From Flavobacteriales bacterium (lineage in GTDB: Bacteria; Bacteroidota; Bacteroidia; NS11-12g; UBA955), in the NCBI GenBank assembly GCA_947450405.1, contig CANFVI010000015.1, positions 1-19,575 of the forward strand: a stretch of 19,575 nucleotides of DNA, given 5' to 3'. Within the stretch, counting starts at the first letter, position 1; each line of letters begins with the position of its first letter. Position numbers and translations under genes: made by a program. The notes beneath the pieces were generated by a model. That model ran no database searches. It worked only from the letters and a program-made list of their open reading frames with translations, and was not told the origin of the DNA. Positions 7,873-17,900 of the stretch are shown piece after piece.

Positions 7873-10800
7873 TGAAGTAATTCTTTAAGTAAGTTTAAGA
7901 CAGCCGCAATATTTGAGGTATTATCTTTGCCTAATTTGTTTTTCAATTCGTTTTTCAATTTCTCTATTTCTGCACTCTTGCTTTTTGGAACTCGAACTAC
8001 TTTAGGGTCAATTTTGCTAAAGAACGTGTCTATTTTAACTCCAATGACTTCTTCTTTGCTCTCGTCTATATCTGTTTTAGAGATTTTGGTTAAACTATCT
8101 AACTCCAAAATCATTGACTTAAATCGTTCGTAAAGCAAGTTTTCATCCTCATCAGAAAACATTTCTAGTGTTTTGCCAGTTGCGGCTTGAGAAATGGAAT
8201 TCAACCAAGCCTTTTTATCATCTAATGGAGAATCTAAACGTTGTACAAAAGTTTTTTGATTGCTTAAAAGCAGATGCTTTTTTAGTTTTGAAAAACGGAG
8301 TTGAAAATATTCTTTGTATTCCTCAAAAACAACAGTCTTTCCTACAAACTCATCGCAAATGAATTCCTCAAATCGTTTTAATAATTCATCATATGATGTT
8401 CTTAATTCCCTGACAGCATTTTGCAGGTTTGTGGTATAACTTTGGAGCTTAGTTTTATCTTTTTGTAAAGTAGAAAGATTAATACCTAATGCATTGGGAA
8501 ATGCTTCAAAGAAAGTTTCCTCAGGATCTTTGCTATTTTTAATAGCATTAAGAATTTTCAAAGCAGAAGGAGAAAGTTTAGTAGTATTCTTTGTATAATC
8601 AGGTAGTTGTTTGTAAAAAATAATAAATGGCTTTATCGTCTCGATAAACGATTTATTGTCAAACTTTTGCTCGGCGGATTGATTTAAAAATGTACGGTAA
8701 CTATTAAAAATATCCAATTTTACACCCTCAATGTTAAATGTTTTAATGTGATATTTGTTAGGATATTTTGCAATCAACTCTAAGTTTTCTTCTGATAAAT
8801 AGGGGATATAACTTTCATTACTGAAAATAGCAAAGTCGTCACGCTTTAAATACAAGAAGGTTGGAATCCAAAAATCAATTAAACCTTGCTTTAGCTTAAA
8901 AGGTCGTTTACTTAGGATATCAGATAATTCAGAAATTTCAAGTTGTTCAGATTTGGCACTGTCAAGGAAATCTTCCGATGCTCTCCATAATCTATTGAAG
9001 GTAGAATTCTTATCTATTGAAATTACGTCTAACGAGTTTTCTCTGATTGGTGAAATGCCATTTTCTTTGAGCAGCGATAAGTATATTGTTTTTTCAGGGG
9101 GAAATTTTGAGTCTTCAAAACCCAAGCTTTCTTTATCCCAATTGTTGGCTAATGCCTTGAAATAATTTTTTTTAGCTGTGTGAATAGAAGAAGAAATTTT
9201 GTGTTTATTTACTAATTCGTTTTTGAACACTGGAGTAGCATTATATACGAAACTACAAACCTGAGAAAGCAGCTTATTGAAATCTTTCTTATCCGATATT
9301 TTCTTTTCTTCACCTTTGAAATACCATTTTACATCCTTACTTGGGGTATAAATACTATCTGTTATGAAATGGTTTAGTAAACGGATTTGTGATTCAGCTA
9401 TATTTTCAAGTTCCCGCTTAGCAACTTTATCTTCTTTATTCTCTTCAAGCACTTTTTGAATTTTCTCAATTTCAAATAATAGATTCTTTATCTCTGAAGA
9501 GTTTTTAAAAAAACAGTAAATAATAGCTTCATCTTCTAATTGGGATTTATTTTGAATGTCACTTTCTTTCGATTTACTATTGAAAACAAGATTTATAAAT
9601 CCATCAATTTCTCCTACGGGAGTTTTTTGAATCGGGTAATCTGAAATAATGAACTCAAAATATCTTGGTGTTCCTGTTGTAAATGAATATTGCTTGGCAA
9701 AGACTGGATTAAATTGAATATGCTTATTCAAAAGTGTAGTAATATCAACAACTTCTGAAATTTTATTTCCAGCTTCGATCAATGCGGTTTGAATGTCTAA
9801 ATCTGTTCCTTCAAATAAAATGTATCGTTTTGAATGTGAACGATAACGAATAATATTTTTGGCTTCGAGATTTTTAATGATTACTTTAGAATCTGAAATA
9901 CCGCAGGCAGTTTTTAAATAATCATCAAAGAAATTTAAATCTAAAATTGAACCACTTGCAGAGAAAATATTTAAAAGTCCAATCGTTTTAACTGCTTTGA
10001 TGTATTCATTAATATTCGAATCAAATGCTCTTTCCACTTCTTCGATAGATGACCGAATTGAACTCCAAGCCGAAAAGTCGGGGTTATATTTTGATGTTAA
10101 ATATGAGTAGAAATTGAAATTTAGATAATCATATACATTTGACAGATTATAAAATGGATTTTCCTGCTTTTTGAATTTAGCCAAACCGGTATGGTCCGAT
10201 GATTCAAGGAAAGAAAATAATGACCTTTCATTTTGTCCATACCTCTGCAATGAAAGTGTGAGAATATTCGCTGAAAGAATATCAAGCGGATATAGTTTAG
10301 ACGCAATTTCTTTTAGAAAATCCTTATTAAAGTTAAATGCTTTTGTTTCTGTAGTTAACTTCAAACATTTTTCAATTTCTGATTTTGAAGTCTTAGTTTC
10401 ATAATTTTCAGAAACATATTCAGAAGCCAAGAATAAAAGTTGTTCAACAGGTTCGTTAAAAGTGATTTCACGAAAACGCCCTTTTACTTTTGTCCATTCT
10501 TGTTGTTGCGTTTTACTTAATGAATAAGCATATGATTCCAAACTTTGGTGAACTGTGGTAATTAAAACAATATTGTGCTTTGGATTATTACAGAACTCTG
10601 CCAATTGCTGAATAAAATAAAGCTCTTTTTCTGGATTGTATTTACTCGCGTATTCCAAAAACTTACCAAACTCATCAATTAGTAGAAATAATATCTTATT
10701 TTCTTTACCAATGGAATGGTAACGATTAAATATTTCAGAAAGAATATTTTCCTGTTGATTCTTCTTAGTTTGAACTTCAAATGAATCCGCAAATTGATCC

Positions 10801-11087
10801 ACAATAGAAGTGTAAGTACCAATAAATTTTACAAAATCAATCTTTGGATTAGCAAGGAAATTAGGATCAAAGTAGCGTTTTGTTCCTTTTAAACTCTGCT
10901 CAAATGCTAAGAGAAAAGAAGATTTACCTGTTCCATAAGTACCAACAATATTAAAGGCACGAATTCCTTTTTTAAAGTCATTAACTATTTGGCTAACAAC
11001 TTGTCCAGCATTAGGAGTTGGGATGTAATTAAAATCCCTATCTGTGTCCCTGATAATATTTACTGATGTTGTGAAATTATTTGCCAT
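7869..11087 (-). CDS. sspC: SspC, large P-loop ATPase of the phosphorothioation module
   Basis: The product has 1072 residues. The N-terminal AAA-like domain has Walker A GTYGTGKS (49-56) and Walker B LFLLIDEF (133-140), with TTVHQS (about residues 177-182) in the place expected for a sensor region. The rest is a long, mostly helical part with no motif I can name. Coiled-coil-like runs lie near residues 530-570 and at the C-terminus (SKSAEIEKLKNELKNKLGKD). SspC is the ATPase partner of SspB and SspD in single-stranded DNA sulfur modification. I call it by domain plus exact gene order B-C-D-A, not by a distinctive motif. The start lies inside the end of sspB (11-base overlap) and the stop overlaps sspD (ATGA), so the three are translationally coupled. 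BREX-type large ATPases (BrxC) look similar in outline, but no other BREX gene is present. Confidence 0.82.
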   Translation of the reverse strand: MANNFTTSVNIIRDTDRDFNYIPTPNAGQVVSQIVNDFKKGIRAFNIVGTYGTGKSSFLLAFEQSLKGTKRYFDPNFLANPKIDFVKFIGTYTSIVDQFADSFEVQTKKNQQENILSEIFNRYHSIGKENKILFLLIDEFGKFLEYASKYNPEKELYFIQQLAEFCNNPKHNIVLITTVHQSLESYAYSLSKTQQQEWTKVKGRFREITFNEPVEQLLFLASEYVSENYETKTSKSEIEKCLKLTTETKAFNFNKDFLKEIASKLYPLDILSANILTLSLQRYGQNERSLFSFLESSDHTGLAKFKKQENPFYNLSNVYDYLNFNFYSYLTSKYNPDFSAWSSIRSSIEEVERAFDSNINEYIKAVKTIGLLNIFSASGSILDLNFFDDYLKTACGISDSKVIIKNLEAKNIIRYRSHSKRYILFEGTDLDIQTALIEAGNKISEVVDITTLLNKHIQFNPVFAKQYSFTTGTPRYFEFIISDYPIQKTPVGEIDGFINLVFNSKSKESDIQNKSQLEDEAIIYCFFKNSSEIKNLLFEIEKIQKVLEENKEDKVAKRELENIAESQIRLLNHFITDSIYTPSKDVKWYFKGEEKKISDKKDFNKLLSQVCSFVYNATPVFKNELVNKHKISSSIHTAKKNYFKALANNWDKESLGFEDSKFPPEKTIYLSLLKENGISPIRENSLDVISIDKNSTFNRLWRASEDFLDSAKSEQLEISELSDILSKRPFKLKQGLIDFWIPTFLYLKRDDFAIFSNESYIPYLSEENLELIAKYPNKYHIKTFNIEGVKLDIFNSYRTFLNQSAEQKFDNKSFIETIKPFIIFYKQLPDYTKNTTKLSPSALKILNAIKNSKDPEETFFEAFPNALGINLSTLQKDKTKLQSYTTNLQNAVRELRTSYDELLKRFEEFICDEFVGKTVVFEEYKEYFQLRFSKLKKHLLLSNQKTFVQRLDSPLDDKKAWLNSISQAATGKTLEMFSDEDENLLYERFKSMILELDSLTKISKTDIDESKEEVIGVKIDTFFSKIDPKVVRVPKSKSAEIEKLKNELKNKLGKDNTSNIAAVLNLLKELLQ

Positions 11088-11961
11088 AGTATATGTCTAA
11101 AATTCTGTAAGGATCTGATTTTTTCTTGAATTGCAACTCTTTAATTCCTGCCTGGTCTGTAAAAGTAATGTCTTTGAATTCACTTACAATTTCAGAAATT
11201 TTATTCGTCAAACCGATACGATTTAATGCAAAGATTGCACCTGGACTATTGATGTCAAACTCCAACGAATTCATACTTATAGAGTTTCCGTATTTTGGAT
11301 TGTCAAGAATTGAATACAATATAACAATTTCTGGTAGATTAACTCTTTCGGAATTTTCAATGTAAAATTGTTCTTCTTTGCCTTTCCCTGTTGTTTTTAA
11401 AAGTTCTATTTCAGAGAGAATTCCCGAAAAACTATCTTCAACATCTTTACTTTCAGGGTCGTTTTTATATAGATTGGCAAAAACGATAAAATCTTTAGCA
11501 ACCGTATTTTCATTGAAATTCAAATCCGGATTGCCCTCTCCAATTCTTTTTATATAGTTTGAGTAGTTCTCCTTATTAAATAATATTTTCTCCTTTCTGA
11601 ATTCATTAAAGATGATCGAGTAAATTGAGGCAAAACCACTTTTTACTAACTGGTAATGTAAAAGCCACAGACTTGCCTCGTCCTCTAAAAATGGGTCATA
11701 GCCAGTTTCATCATCAAATAAGCGTTTTCCAAATACTGTTGGATTGTCTTTATTGTCAATAATATTGAAAGCTTTCAACCAAAAACGAATGGATGAAACC
11801 ATATTTTTCCCAACGCCAAGCTGCACGACCGCATCTTCGTCATTAAAGTTCTTTCCTTCTTGAACATAGTCATACCCTTTTTTAAGCCATAGTTGTCGGC
11901 ACTGAAAGGAGTCGTGTCCAGAGAAAGTATATTTTGTTAATTCAGTATTTTCTAACATCAT
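11077..11961 (-). CDS. sspB: SspB, DUF4007 protein (nickase of ssDNA phosphorothioation)
   Basis: The product has 294 residues. The N-terminus YTFSGHDSFQCRQLWLKKGY (residues 11-30) is the hallmark of DUF4007, followed by GVGKNMVSSIRFWLKAF (about 50-66). As I recall the literature, SspB nicks DNA at the site that receives sulfur and works with SspC and SspD. This assignment comes from family and gene order. Two ATGs lie side by side (11959-11961 and 11956-11958); I keep the first. A purine-rich AAGAAAAG precedes them. It is the first gene of the operon, with about 620 bases of non-coding DNA upstream, so the main promoter should lie there. Confidence 0.85.
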   Translation of the reverse strand: MMLENTELTKYTFSGHDSFQCRQLWLKKGYDYVQEGKNFNDEDAVVQLGVGKNMVSSIRFWLKAFNIIDNKDNPTVFGKRLFDDETGYDPFLEDEASLWLLHYQLVKSGFASIYSIIFNEFRKEKILFNKENYSNYIKRIGEGNPDLNFNENTVAKDFIVFANLYKNDPESKDVEDSFSGILSEIELLKTTGKGKEEQFYIENSERVNLPEIVILYSILDNPKYGNSISMNSLEFDINSPGAIFALNRIGLTNKISEIVSEFKDITFTDQAGIKELQFKKKSDPYRILDIYYGK

Positions 11962-11988
11962 CTTTTCTTATGAAAATCTATTTTATAA

Positions 11989-12001
11989 GTTACAAAGTAA
12001 C
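11989..12001. promoter_or_regulatory. Perfect palindrome GTTACAAAGTAAC upstream of sspB
   Basis: Two 5-base arms (GTTAC/GTAAC) surround a 3-base centre, ending 28 bases before the sspB start codon. On the minus strand the centre reads TTACTTTG, one mismatch from the Bacteroidota -7 element TAnnTTTG; no clear -33 TTTG was found at the right distance. The site may be an operator, a promoter core or both. No regulator gene lies in the window apart from the HTH fragment at 374-490. Confidence 0.3.
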
Positions 12002-12318
12002 CAAATTATTACCTTTTTTTGAATGAAAAACGACTTTACTTATTAACTTTTTATTCAAGAGCGTTGGAAATTTGGCTCTTTGTCCTATGCCCTGTCTCAT
12101 GCGTTGTGCGTTGGCAGGCAAAAGGCAATTTTGCAAATGACCTTATTCTTTAGAAACATACAGTTTGTGTAGGTAAAAATAATTATACTTTTTCATGTTC
12201 TTTTCCTTAGCTAATTGTCAATTTCACAAGCTGGTCAGTCACTCGGTTTATTATTCTATCATATATTCGTTTTTGCTCTGTAATTGTCGTGTTGCAATGT
12301 CTTTTAGCATTGGCTATC

Positions 12319-12433
12319 GGTTGGCAGATTTGCGATGGGCGGGAATTTCACCACAAATGTTGATGCGGAGAACCAAACTTTGATTAACCACAAATGTGTC
12401 TGCGTAGCACTGAACCGCCACTTTTGCCAAACC
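12319..12433. repeat. Imperfect inverted repeat, about 115 bases
   Basis: The left arm (12319-12342, beginning GGTTGGCA and ending TGGGCGG) pairs imperfectly with the right arm (12415-12433, CCGCCACTTTTGCCAAACC). Between them is an 11-base direct repeat, ACCACAAATGT (12350-12360 and 12387-12397). Such blocks recur in Bacteroidota genomes, to my recollection, often with a nearby GTTATGCC word, here at 12437-12444. Pairing was judged by eye. Confidence 0.45.
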
Positions 12434-12508
12434 CGTGTTATGCCTTCGCCCTTCTTTTCTGTCGTGTTTGTTCGCTGTCATTTCGTGTCTGTCTTGGTGC
12501 GTTGGCTT

Positions 12509-12569
12509 GGTGGCTCTTTTGCAATTTTGGATTGTGTGTTGGCTTGTGTGAAATTGCAAATGTGCCACC
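12509..12569. repeat. Long stem-loop just downstream of the helicase-PIN gene
   Basis: GGTGGC-TCTT-TTGCAATTT (12509-12527) faces AAATTGCAA-ATGT-GCCACC (12551-12569). This gives two perfect stems of 6 and 9 base pairs with a symmetric 4x4 internal loop and a 23-base loop. It begins 14 bases after the stop codon of the minus-strand gene, so it may act as its transcription terminator or protect the mRNA end, although it has no U-run. GCGTTGGC words flank it on both sides. A related stem-loop lies at 18994-19051. Confidence 0.65.
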
Positions 12570-12582
12570 ATAAGCGTTGGCA

Positions 12583-14910
12583 TTAGTGTTTTAATTGTTT
12601 CATAAATTCCTTTAGTGTTATTGTCGTAATGTTTAGTCCTTTGGCTTTAATCTGTAAACCATTGTCAGATGTCAGCAAAATCGGATTTGCTCCACTATAT
12701 TTTAATGCAACTGATAGAATAAAATTGACTGGTGATTTTTTGTTGAAGTCGTTTGGAAGCAAAGTCAAATCTGCTGTGTCCATTTTAATACCACGTTTAT
12801 CAATACTCTCGTTAATTTGTCTCAAAGCTTTTTGAACATTTTTCTTTTGTTCTTCGGTCAATGTTATTTTCAAGTAATCCAATTCGTCAATAACTTTTGC
12901 AGAAAGTACAACACTGTATTTTGGGTCAATTTTTGAAATAATGTCTGGTTGGTCAACAAACACATTTGTGTCGATGATGTAAATATTTTCCTTGTCTTTG
13001 TTTATTTCCTTTTTAGGTTTCTCAAACTTAGATAGGTCTATTTTGCCAAGAACTTTTAAACCTATTTTGTCTTGTGTTTCTGATTCGTTTTTTGTTTGAA
13101 TGTCTTCAGTTTTCTCTTTTTCAACAGTTTCGTTTTGTTTAGCTTCGCTAATGTTGGCAATAGCCAATCCTTCAAATTGAATGTAGAATGAAAAATCTTC
13201 GTTCAATCGTTGAAGATAATCTTTAACCTCATTGTCAATTTGTGAACGTGTTAAAATGTCTTTATCTGCAATTATTAGCGTGTGTCGTTTGGAACGACTT
13301 GTTGCTACATTAAAAAGCCTGTTTTCTAATGAACGATGATAGCTTGAATTAGGAACTACAAAAATTGTAACATCTGTAGTCAAGCCTTGAACTTTTGAAA
13401 CGGTTTCTATCAATAAATTTTTATGATAGCCGACAGTTTGAAAAATTGCTTTCTGCAATGCTTTTGTTGTTTCAACAAAATATGTTAATACTGAAATATG
13501 TAATTTTTCATTTGTCGCTAATAAGTGTTTTACAATGTCGGTTGTAAGTTTTAAAGCGTTTTTTGGTTTAAACTCGCCTGCTTTTAAATCGGTTTTTATT
13601 AAAGTTGGACCACCGCTGGGATTAAAAAGTTTTCCAAATTCAATATCCATTTCCGAATATGAAAGCCGAATGTCTTTTTTTGCTCTTGAATTTAAGCTGT
13701 TCTTATAGAAAACTCCCGAATAATTTGCTGCTCTATCTGTTAAACGATGCGTTTCAATAAGTTGAAATATTGGCAATGAAGCAGTTTCTGAAAGGGCTTT
13801 TAATCCGTCAACTAATGCTCCGTAATTTTTACGGCTTACTTTGTCATCACTTAATGAAACAACAGGTGGCAATTGACGTGTATCTCCAATCCAAATATTT
13901 TTCTTTCCTAAAAGTTTTGCACCACCAAACATTCCAAGTAGAGCCTGACTTGCTTCATCCACAATAACAAAATCAAATGGGGGTTCGTTGAATGTTTTCG
14001 CTGCTTGACCGCTTGTGATGAAAAATGTTGAAAGAATTAAATTGTAAGGTTGTGGACTTACGTCTTTTGTTTGTTGCAAATCTTTAAATGCCCTTGCTTC
14101 GTCAACTGAAAGTTTAGTTTTAAAAATCCGATGTTCTTCTAAAAGTCCTTTCAATGCTGGCTTTTCAACTATTTCTATTAATGCTCTGTTTGTTAATGCA
14201 GTTACCAAAACTGATTTCCCTTGATTGCAAAGTCGCTCACAAATTTCAGCAATCAAATATGTTTTGCCTGTACCGGGTGGACCTTGCAAAATTAAACTGT
14301 CTTGTAAACTCAATTGCGACAATACAAAATCAGCAATGTTGTTTTTGTTGTCAAGTAGTGAAGGAACCCAATCGGAAACCTGAAAATCTTGGTCAAGAAT
14401 TTTGTTTACGGATTCATTGTTTTTGTTCTGAACTATACTTTGGAGATTAGCGATATATTCAAAAGGCGGTTTATTCGGACCCAAAAGAAGAATCATTCCT
14501 TCTGCTTCTTGTATGTGAATTGCAAATTCAAGTTCAACACCTCTGAATCCTGCAATGCTAAAATCTTTTTCGCTTGATGGCGTTTGCCAAATACAAACAA
14601 TTTCAGAGTAATTAGTTTTAGCCTTTATTAAATCACCATAAGTTTTGTTGCTCCAATCTCTGTAATTTCTTAATTCCTTTGGAACAGTAAAACAGTAAAG
14701 ATATTCGCCTTGTCTTGGTATTCCTCTTGTGTTTGGGAATTTCAAAATCATTTCTCCGTCTTGAAATTTCAAGAATTGGGCGACAAAAAGTTCTTCACGG
14801 TCTTGCAACAGAAAAATAGCAGAAGTATCTAACTTCTGCTTATAGGCTTCTGTTTGTGCTCGAAGTTCTTCTTCTAAAAATTGCCAATGCTCTTGTCTGC
14901 TATGTATCAT
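12583..14910 (-). CDS. SF1 helicase (UPF1/DNA2 type) with C-terminal PIN domain
   Basis: The product has 775 residues. An N-terminal part of about 190 residues without known motifs is followed by the SF1 core: GPPGTGKT (210-217), DEAS (318-321), GDTRQLPPV (342-350), ETHRLT (386-391), VSKVQGL (504-510) and NRLFNVATSRSKRHTLI (530-546). A charged linker (about 585-640) leads to a PIN RNase-like domain with DTNVF (D647), VIDELD (D675-D678) and LLTSDNGLQIKAKG (D749). It could unwind a nucleic acid and cut RNA or single strands. The usual Asp before Asn in the PIN (D/N)xIL segment reads Val728, so nuclease activity is uncertain. The start shares one base with the stop of the GHKL gene (TAATG), so the two are expressed together. 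PIN domains on SF1 helicases also occur in eukaryotic decay factors. Confidence 0.85.
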   Translation of the reverse strand: MIHSRQEHWQFLEEELRAQTEAYKQKLDTSAIFLLQDREELFVAQFLKFQDGEMILKFPNTRGIPRQGEYLYCFTVPKELRNYRDWSNKTYGDLIKAKTNYSEIVCIWQTPSSEKDFSIAGFRGVELEFAIHIQEAEGMILLLGPNKPPFEYIANLQSIVQNKNNESVNKILDQDFQVSDWVPSLLDNKNNIADFVLSQLSLQDSLILQGPPGTGKTYLIAEICERLCNQGKSVLVTALTNRALIEIVEKPALKGLLEEHRIFKTKLSVDEARAFKDLQQTKDVSPQPYNLILSTFFITSGQAAKTFNEPPFDFVIVDEASQALLGMFGGAKLLGKKNIWIGDTRQLPPVVSLSDDKVSRKNYGALVDGLKALSETASLPIFQLIETHRLTDRAANYSGVFYKNSLNSRAKKDIRLSYSEMDIEFGKLFNPSGGPTLIKTDLKAGEFKPKNALKLTTDIVKHLLATNEKLHISVLTYFVETTKALQKAIFQTVGYHKNLLIETVSKVQGLTTDVTIFVVPNSSYHRSLENRLFNVATSRSKRHTLIIADKDILTRSQIDNEVKDYLQRLNEDFSFYIQFEGLAIANISEAKQNETVEKEKTEDIQTKNESETQDKIGLKVLGKIDLSKFEKPKKEINKDKENIYIIDTNVFVDQPDIISKIDPKYSVVLSAKVIDELDYLKITLTEEQKKNVQKALRQINESIDKRGIKMDTADLTLLPNDFNKKSPVNFILSVALKYSGANPILLTSDNGLQIKAKGLNITTITLKEFMKQLKH

Positions 14911-17900
14911 TAGTGAAGTAAATTAGAATCATCATTGCCTTTAGCGGAAATACTTACATCACGTGTATCAAATTTGTATTCTTCAAAGGCTTTTGCCATA
15001 CTGAAATTAGGTGCATCAAGTTGGAAATGAACATTTTTGACAAAGCGAAATACTTCGGCAAATTTTACTAAGCCTTCAAATGAAAATGCAGATGTTTCAA
15101 ATTGAACATGAAATTCAGAATTGGCACGAAGAAGACCTTCTAAATTTAGAACTTCTAATTTTCCATTTCCTCTATGGACCCAAAACATTGCATTTGGCTT
15201 GCTTAGTTGAAGCCATTCGTTGGGTCTGATATTAAACTTATAACTCGTGTTTCTATAACTTTTTACAACCAATGGATATTCGACCCCTTCTTTAAAAGCA
15301 CCATTTACAACAGAGCTATCGCCACTTCCGTTTGTAAAAGTAAAACCTTCAGATGATAGACGTTCAAAAACTAATTCTCTTGCAATCCTGTTTTCTTCAT
15401 TCTTTCCTTTCTGTTCTAAGTGGTTATTAGAAGAGAACGATATGCTATCTTCAATCTCGTCTTCATCAAGATTTGTAATAAATACAATAAGTTGTTCTAT
15501 CGTTAGGTTCTTTTCTTTTAATAACTTTTCTAAATCGATACTTTGAATTAGATTCGTTAATGGTTGTTCTACAACTCCTTCTTCACTTGTATTTTCCTTG
15601 ACAGTTTCAATTGCTTTAGCAAATTCAGGTTTTGTTTGAATGCTGTTTAAATCTATACCCTGTTCAACAAGCCATTCTTTAATTTCACTTTCGTCCAATT
15701 GAAGTAAAAGACGCAACTCATCATTCAATCCCGTTACTTCTAATAACCCTACAAGTTCAGGAATCAATGTGAACATATTAATTGGGCTTTTCCATTTTTC
15801 TTTGAAGTAAAACTTATTCAGTTCTCGAAAAACATTTAAAGTTGAACCTTCAATTGCTTCTTTCTGATATATGAAGGAAAGTTTTATTACAGTTGCGGTA
15901 TAGAAATCCGACTTGGACACAATAGAAAATAGTCTGTCAAACTCTTTTGTGAATTCAGAATATTGTTTCCTTTCGATGATGGCAACAAAGTAGGGTAGAA
16001 TATTTTGAAGTTTATTTTTTAACTCGTAATTCTTTTTCTCATTCTCAAATGTTGGTATAAATTTGTCAATGATTTGAACTTGAAAAAGCGAAATCAGTTC
16101 TTCAAATATTTTTGTATTTGTTTCACAATTTTCTGGAAGTTCAATGATTTTTAATTTCTCCGATGCAGTTGTAAAGCCGTTAATCTTAATCCACTTAAGT
16201 TCGTTTGCATTTTCAAATTCTCCATTGGCTGAAAGCAATTTGTTTTCTGTTGCCCAATTTTTAATAATTTCCTTTTTTTCTTCTGAAAAATTTGGAAGTA
16301 GAGAAGCAAGTTTGTTGTAAATCAAGCCGATTTTTTTGCGGTTGTATTTTCTTAGTACTTCATCTTCCTCTGTTTGCTCCGCAATCTTTTCAAGAACGGT
16401 TAAGTAATCACTCAACTCTAACTTGTCTTTGAAAGGTAAAAGTGTTCTCCATTCATCGGGTAGTGGTTCGTCATAATCAAAAACTGGTAAATACTTTCCT
16501 GCTATGTCAGTGATTTCCTTGTCGTTGATGTAAAGATTTTTCGCTGTTAAACATTCCTTTGTTGTTGAAGGAAATATTCCTGAATTCTCAATGCTCCAGA
16601 AAAAATAATTCTTAACTGATTCTTGACTTCCGTAATAGCCCCAAGGCATATAAGCATATTGGTTAACTGTGTCGGGCTGAATTGTCTTAATAGCTTGTTG
16701 CCAAAATACTTTTGAAAATTTGTAATCCTTTGCAAATTCAGAATAGCGTATCTTGTCAAGTGTAATTGAATTGGATGAACCGACTAAGTGAGGATAACTA
16801 TGTCCTTGCTTTACTTCTGTACCGACTTGATTAAAATAGTTTGATTCAATTCCATTATTACTGTTGATACTTGTTCTAATCTTAATCATTGAAATGTTTT
16901 CACTGATTCCGATTTTCAGGAAAAGAGTTTTCCATTCGCTGACTAAATCTTCGGGCTGCTTGTATGTTTCTGAAACATATTTACCTGCTTCGTTTACCTT
17001 TTCTAATTTAAGAGAGGGTTCATAAAAATCCGACAAATAACATTCGTTTGCTGGTTTGAATTCTTTGCTTGTCGTAAATATTTTCAGGTCTTGAAGTTTC
17101 TCAAAGTGCCAATCAGTAAGCAACGCCTTTTTATGTTGATTGAAGAGATACCTTGTTAATCGTAGGTAGTTGTCTTTGGTTATACAGTTTTCAATGTTGC
17201 CGATAATTTCATTTTCAAGATATGCTGTGTCAGATGGTTCTTTTACGCCAAGGAGTTCAAGCCAGTTTTTAACCTTGCTGTTGTTTTCAATCTTTGGATA
17301 AACTTCGCTATGAATTACAGTAACACCATCTCCAAATTCAGTTTCATAAGTTACAGATGGAAAGCAAACTGTTTGAGGGCTTTTCAGTTTTTTACCTTTC
17401 GCATAAATGAATGGAATAGCTTTTAGTTTTTCATTCCATTCTCTACTCTCATCTTTGTTTGCTTTGGTATAAAAGTATTCTATCAAAGAAAAATTTTCTG
17501 ACGGTTGATGATTGTCTTTGAAAATAGGTGAGAGAAAAAATGATTCAAGATTTTCGGCATCAAAAAATTTTGAACCGAATGAACGGAGTTTATCGGTGCG
17601 TTGTAATTTGGAGTTTACAAACGAATCTTTTATGAATGTTGTATTTTCTTTTTGATTGATGTAATCAATCACTGTGTCAGGCGAAATGAAACTCAAATCA
17701 GAAAGTCCTGTCTTGTCAATGATTAGTTCGGAAGCTTTTTTAAGTTTCAATGATTTTGATGGAACGAATGCTTTTTCTTTGCCTGCCTTGTCCAAAGAAG
17801 TATCAAACGAATTTTTTAGTTCGTTTGATACGGTATTAAATTTTTGCGGAAGTAGGTGAAGAATATGAAACTTGAATTTGCTTGAAGCAAGTATTTCTAA

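Larger units (their letters stand above)
11962..12582. other. Intergenic region between the two operons: promoter zone and GC-rich repeats
   Basis: The first 100 bases (11962-12060) are AT-rich and should hold the sspB promoter. From about 12061 the DNA is visibly richer in GC than the genes around it and is full of repeated words: GCGTTGGC at 12108-12115, 12499-12506 and 12574-12581, and ACCACAAATGT at 12350-12360 and 12387-12397. A small hairpin (GCAAAA/TTTTGC) lies at 12118-12134. Long frames here on both strands lack family features and look spurious. The region resembles the non-coding repeat blocks common between accessory genes in Bacteroidota. Confidence 0.6.

Noticed and set aside
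7869..11961. BREX system (large ATPase like BrxC)
   Set aside because: There is no PglX methylase, PglZ, BrxB or BrxL; DUF4007, a PP-loop enzyme and a cysteine desulfurase point to Ssp phosphorothioation.
12061..12582. CRISPR array or integron attC site
   Set aside because: Repeats are few and unevenly spaced, with no spacers. The GTTATGCC/GGCATAAC words do not form a properly oriented attC pair that I can see, and no integrase is present.
12314..12583. 89-codon minus-strand frame in the GC-rich intergenic block
   Set aside because: It lies wholly within inverted and direct repeats, overlaps an equally open frame on the other strand, and has no family features; its likely origin is repeat composition.
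12335..12586. 83-codon plus-strand frame in the same block
   Set aside because: It mirrors the minus-strand frame and runs through the stem-loop at 12509-12569 into the end of the helicase-PIN gene.
14910..15390. PD-(D/E)xK nuclease in the C-terminus of the GHKL protein
   Set aside because: The position expected for E-x-K reads V-V-K, so catalytic residues cannot be shown from the sequence.
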